Assembly: GCF_022818495.1 (NCBI RefSeq)
Contig: NZ_CP089291.1
Location: 3,427,501-3,491,500, forward strand
Source: Fodinisporobacter ferrooxydans
Lineage (GTDB): Bacteria; Bacillota; Bacilli; Tumebacillales; MYW30-H2
Direction of reading: 5' to 3'
Length of the DNA stretch: 64,000 bases
In this document: positions 62,642-64,000 of the stretch, piece after piece
Layout: each line of letters begins with the position of its first letter
Position numbering within the stretch: the stretch's first letter is position 1
Position numbers and translations under genes: made by a program
Notes under the pieces: model-generated
The model's input: only the letters and a program-made list of their open reading frames with translations
Told to the model about the DNA's origin: nothing
The model's database searches: none

Positions 62642-63277
62642 TTAAGCTCGACGGCGGTTCAAGTACAAGATGGAAGCTCCCGTCAAGAGGATGGCTGCAC
62701 CGGTTGCCGCGTAAGATCCGTATGCAAATCCAGTTACAGGTGAAGTGGCTTGTTTTACAGAATTAGAAGGAGATGTGACAGCCCACCCAACAGGTGCTCC
62801 AAGAATCGGATGTGACAAGGTCGTTCCATTGATTTTTGCTGGGATTTTGTTTAACACAAATGTACCGGCGGTCGTTGTATCATAATATTTGCTATTTACA
62901 TTGATATTTGCATCAGTATAACTAAATACGACAGGCTTGTTGAATTTACCGATTATTGTGTTCGTGGCTGGATCTACGACTTTAAACGCAAAATCCATCA
63001 AAACAGTTTCACCTGCGGGTGCTTTGTTCTGGAAGTTCGTCAAGGGTCCTTCCAGTATTTCGAATTTTACTGGTCGATTGAATGCACCGGATGGAATTGC
63101 AATTTTGATGTTGTCATGTGAAACTGTTGTTGCTTTTGTCGGGTCAATCGTTTGTTCTGCCACGACTGTCGGAAATCCGATTTTTTGAAAATCAGGTGGT
63201 GGTGTTGCTGCGAAAGCGACTGAGGTCGATAACGCTGTGGCTACCCCGATGAATCCAAATGCTGCCATCCGTTTCAT
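62642..63277 (-). CDS. Secreted surface protein, likely sortase substrate
   Basis: 211 residues: a signal peptide ending at AFA-A (about residue 23), a beta-rich domain of about 150 residues, and a C-terminal sorting signal with SPVTG (179-183), a hydrophobic span and RRRA. SPVTG is a deviating xPxTG motif. The domain has the ZU5-like pattern IAIPSGAFNRPVKFEI but is not assigned with certainty. AGGAGCG precedes the ATG. It is probably anchored by the downstream sortase. Confidence 0.75.
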   Translation of the reverse strand: MKRMAAFGFIGVATALSTSVAFAATPPPDFQKIGFPTVVAEQTIDPTKATTVSHDNIKIAIPSGAFNRPVKFEILEGPLTNFQNKAPAGETVLMDFAFKVVDPATNTIIGKFNKPVVFSYTDANINVNSKYYDTTTAGTFVLNKIPAKINGTTLSHPILGAPVGWAVTSPSNSVKQATSPVTGFAYGSYAATGAAILLTGASILYLNRRRA

Positions 63278-63480
63278 GATTTTACACGCTCCTTTAAGTT
63301 TTGATTGGTTGTTTCAATCTAATTAACGACGTGTCCAAGCGAACGGTTCGCATATTTTATAAAATATTTTTTGTTTCTTTGTTATACTTTTGGAAAACCG
63401 AACGGAACGATCAATCGTATTTTTGATAGGGGTATTCTGAATGGTTGATTGCAGTTCAAAGGGGTGTCATTGTCCGCAAC

Positions 63481-64000
63481 ATGACGAATTTGTCTGATTT
63501 GGAGTTGTTAAACGCTATGGAACGAGGGGATGGCACAGCGTTAGAGGAATTGTATGAACGATACGTCTCCATCACCTATTCGTTTGCGCTGCGAATTACC
63601 GAAGATCCATCATTAAGTCAAGAAATCGTACAAGACATATTTATGAAAATATGGACATCACCAAGGCTTTATCATCCGGAACGAGGCAAGTTTTCCAGTT
63701 GGCTATTGGCTTTGACTCGAAATGCATCGATAGACGGACTACGAAAAAAAGCGAGACAAAATCGATTTGCACTTACACCTTCCATCGATTTGCACGCGTT
63801 GCCTGATGAGAACCAAAACTTTTTGGGGAATCTCGAACAAGAAGAATTGCGGGAAGCGATACAAACGAGTTTGCGTACATTAAAGCAGGAGCAAATCGAA
63901 CTTCTGCAATTGATATATTGGCAGGGGAATACGTTATCCGAAATTGCGCAGCAGAAGGATCTGCCTTTAGGTACCGTTAAGAGCAGACTGCATACGATCC
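63481..64000 (+). CDS. ECF-type RNA polymerase sigma factor (3' partial)
   Basis: The frame is open to the right edge (173 codons). Region 2 shows ALEELYERYVSITYSFALRI, DPSLSQEIVQDIFMKIW and WLLALTRNASIDGLRKKAR; region 4 begins with LLQLIYWQGNTLSEIAQQ and GTVKSRLH. It resembles SigK/SigE-type ECF factors of Actinobacteria and Bacilli. The ribosome site AAAGGGGTG lies 14 nt before ATG 63481, rather far, so an upstream non-ATG start is possible. It is divergent from the sortase-substrate operon. Confidence 0.88.
   Translation, partial: MTNLSDLELLNAMERGDGTALEELYERYVSITYSFALRITEDPSLSQEIVQDIFMKIWTSPRLYHPERGKFSSWLLALTRNASIDGLRKKARQNRFALTPSIDLHALPDENQNFLGNLEQEELREAIQTSLRTLKQEQIELLQLIYWQGNTLSEIAQQKDLPLGTVKSRLHTI

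Overview
The window reads as chromosomal DNA of a Gram-positive, endospore-forming bacterium of the Bacillota (class Bacilli; an Alicyclobacillaceae-like relative is plausible, but the genus cannot be fixed from sequence alone). Support: strong AGGAGG-type ribosome sites with frequent GTG/TTG starts, U-tract terminators, moderate G+C, lipobox sugar-binding proteins, a YesM/YesN-type two-component system, a SpoVK remnant and a promoter-like motif shared with it. No rRNA, tRNA, CRISPR array or intact insertion sequence was recognised.

Layout. 0-11 kb: housekeeping and sulfur genes: a PanE-like reductase (cut by the left edge), M48 protease, serine acetyltransferase, a rhodanese-CstR operon, clpB, DinB-like protein, MobA-like nucleotidyltransferase, class V aminotransferase and speD. 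11.4-11.8 kb: a HesB/IscA-like gene with an in-frame TGA at the conserved cysteine and a SECIS-like hairpin, very probably a selenoprotein. Its promoter carries the same ATACC-N6-GGTAT palindrome as the rhodanese-cstR promoter, so both are predicted to be controlled by the persulfide sensor CstR. 11.9-17.8 kb: MFS exporter, luciferase-like monooxygenase, an ABC-2 exporter (two permeases and an ATPase) and small membrane proteins. 18-34 kb: sbcDC, a DEAD-box helicase, alcohol dehydrogenase, cardiolipin synthase, aspartokinase, a class B penicillin-binding protein, a 30-codon orphan gene and a trehalase. 34-49 kb: a sugar locus with MFS transporter, three TIM-barrel isomerases, two paralogous Gfo/Idh/MocA dehydrogenases, a two-component system, two binding lipoproteins, an AraC regulator and two ABC permeases but no ATPase, ending in a 5'-truncated SDR gene. 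51-57.4 kb: a ROK-regulated catabolic operon in decay. 57.4-61.9 kb: a graveyard of gene fragments around an intact phosphotransferase-glycosyltransferase pair. 61.9-64 kb: a sortase with a likely substrate, divergent from an ECF sigma factor cut by the right edge.

The most notable signals are (1) the HesB-like selenoprotein and its predicted CstR control, (2) a 40-bp bipartite motif repeated 50 kb apart upstream of the aminotransferase and the SpoVK remnant, (3) many short (9-18 bp) tandem duplications, one of which breaks a gene and two of which multiply a terminator arm, and (4) the duplicated dehydrogenase/isomerase sugar locus. All function calls come from reading motifs by eye; no database search was run.
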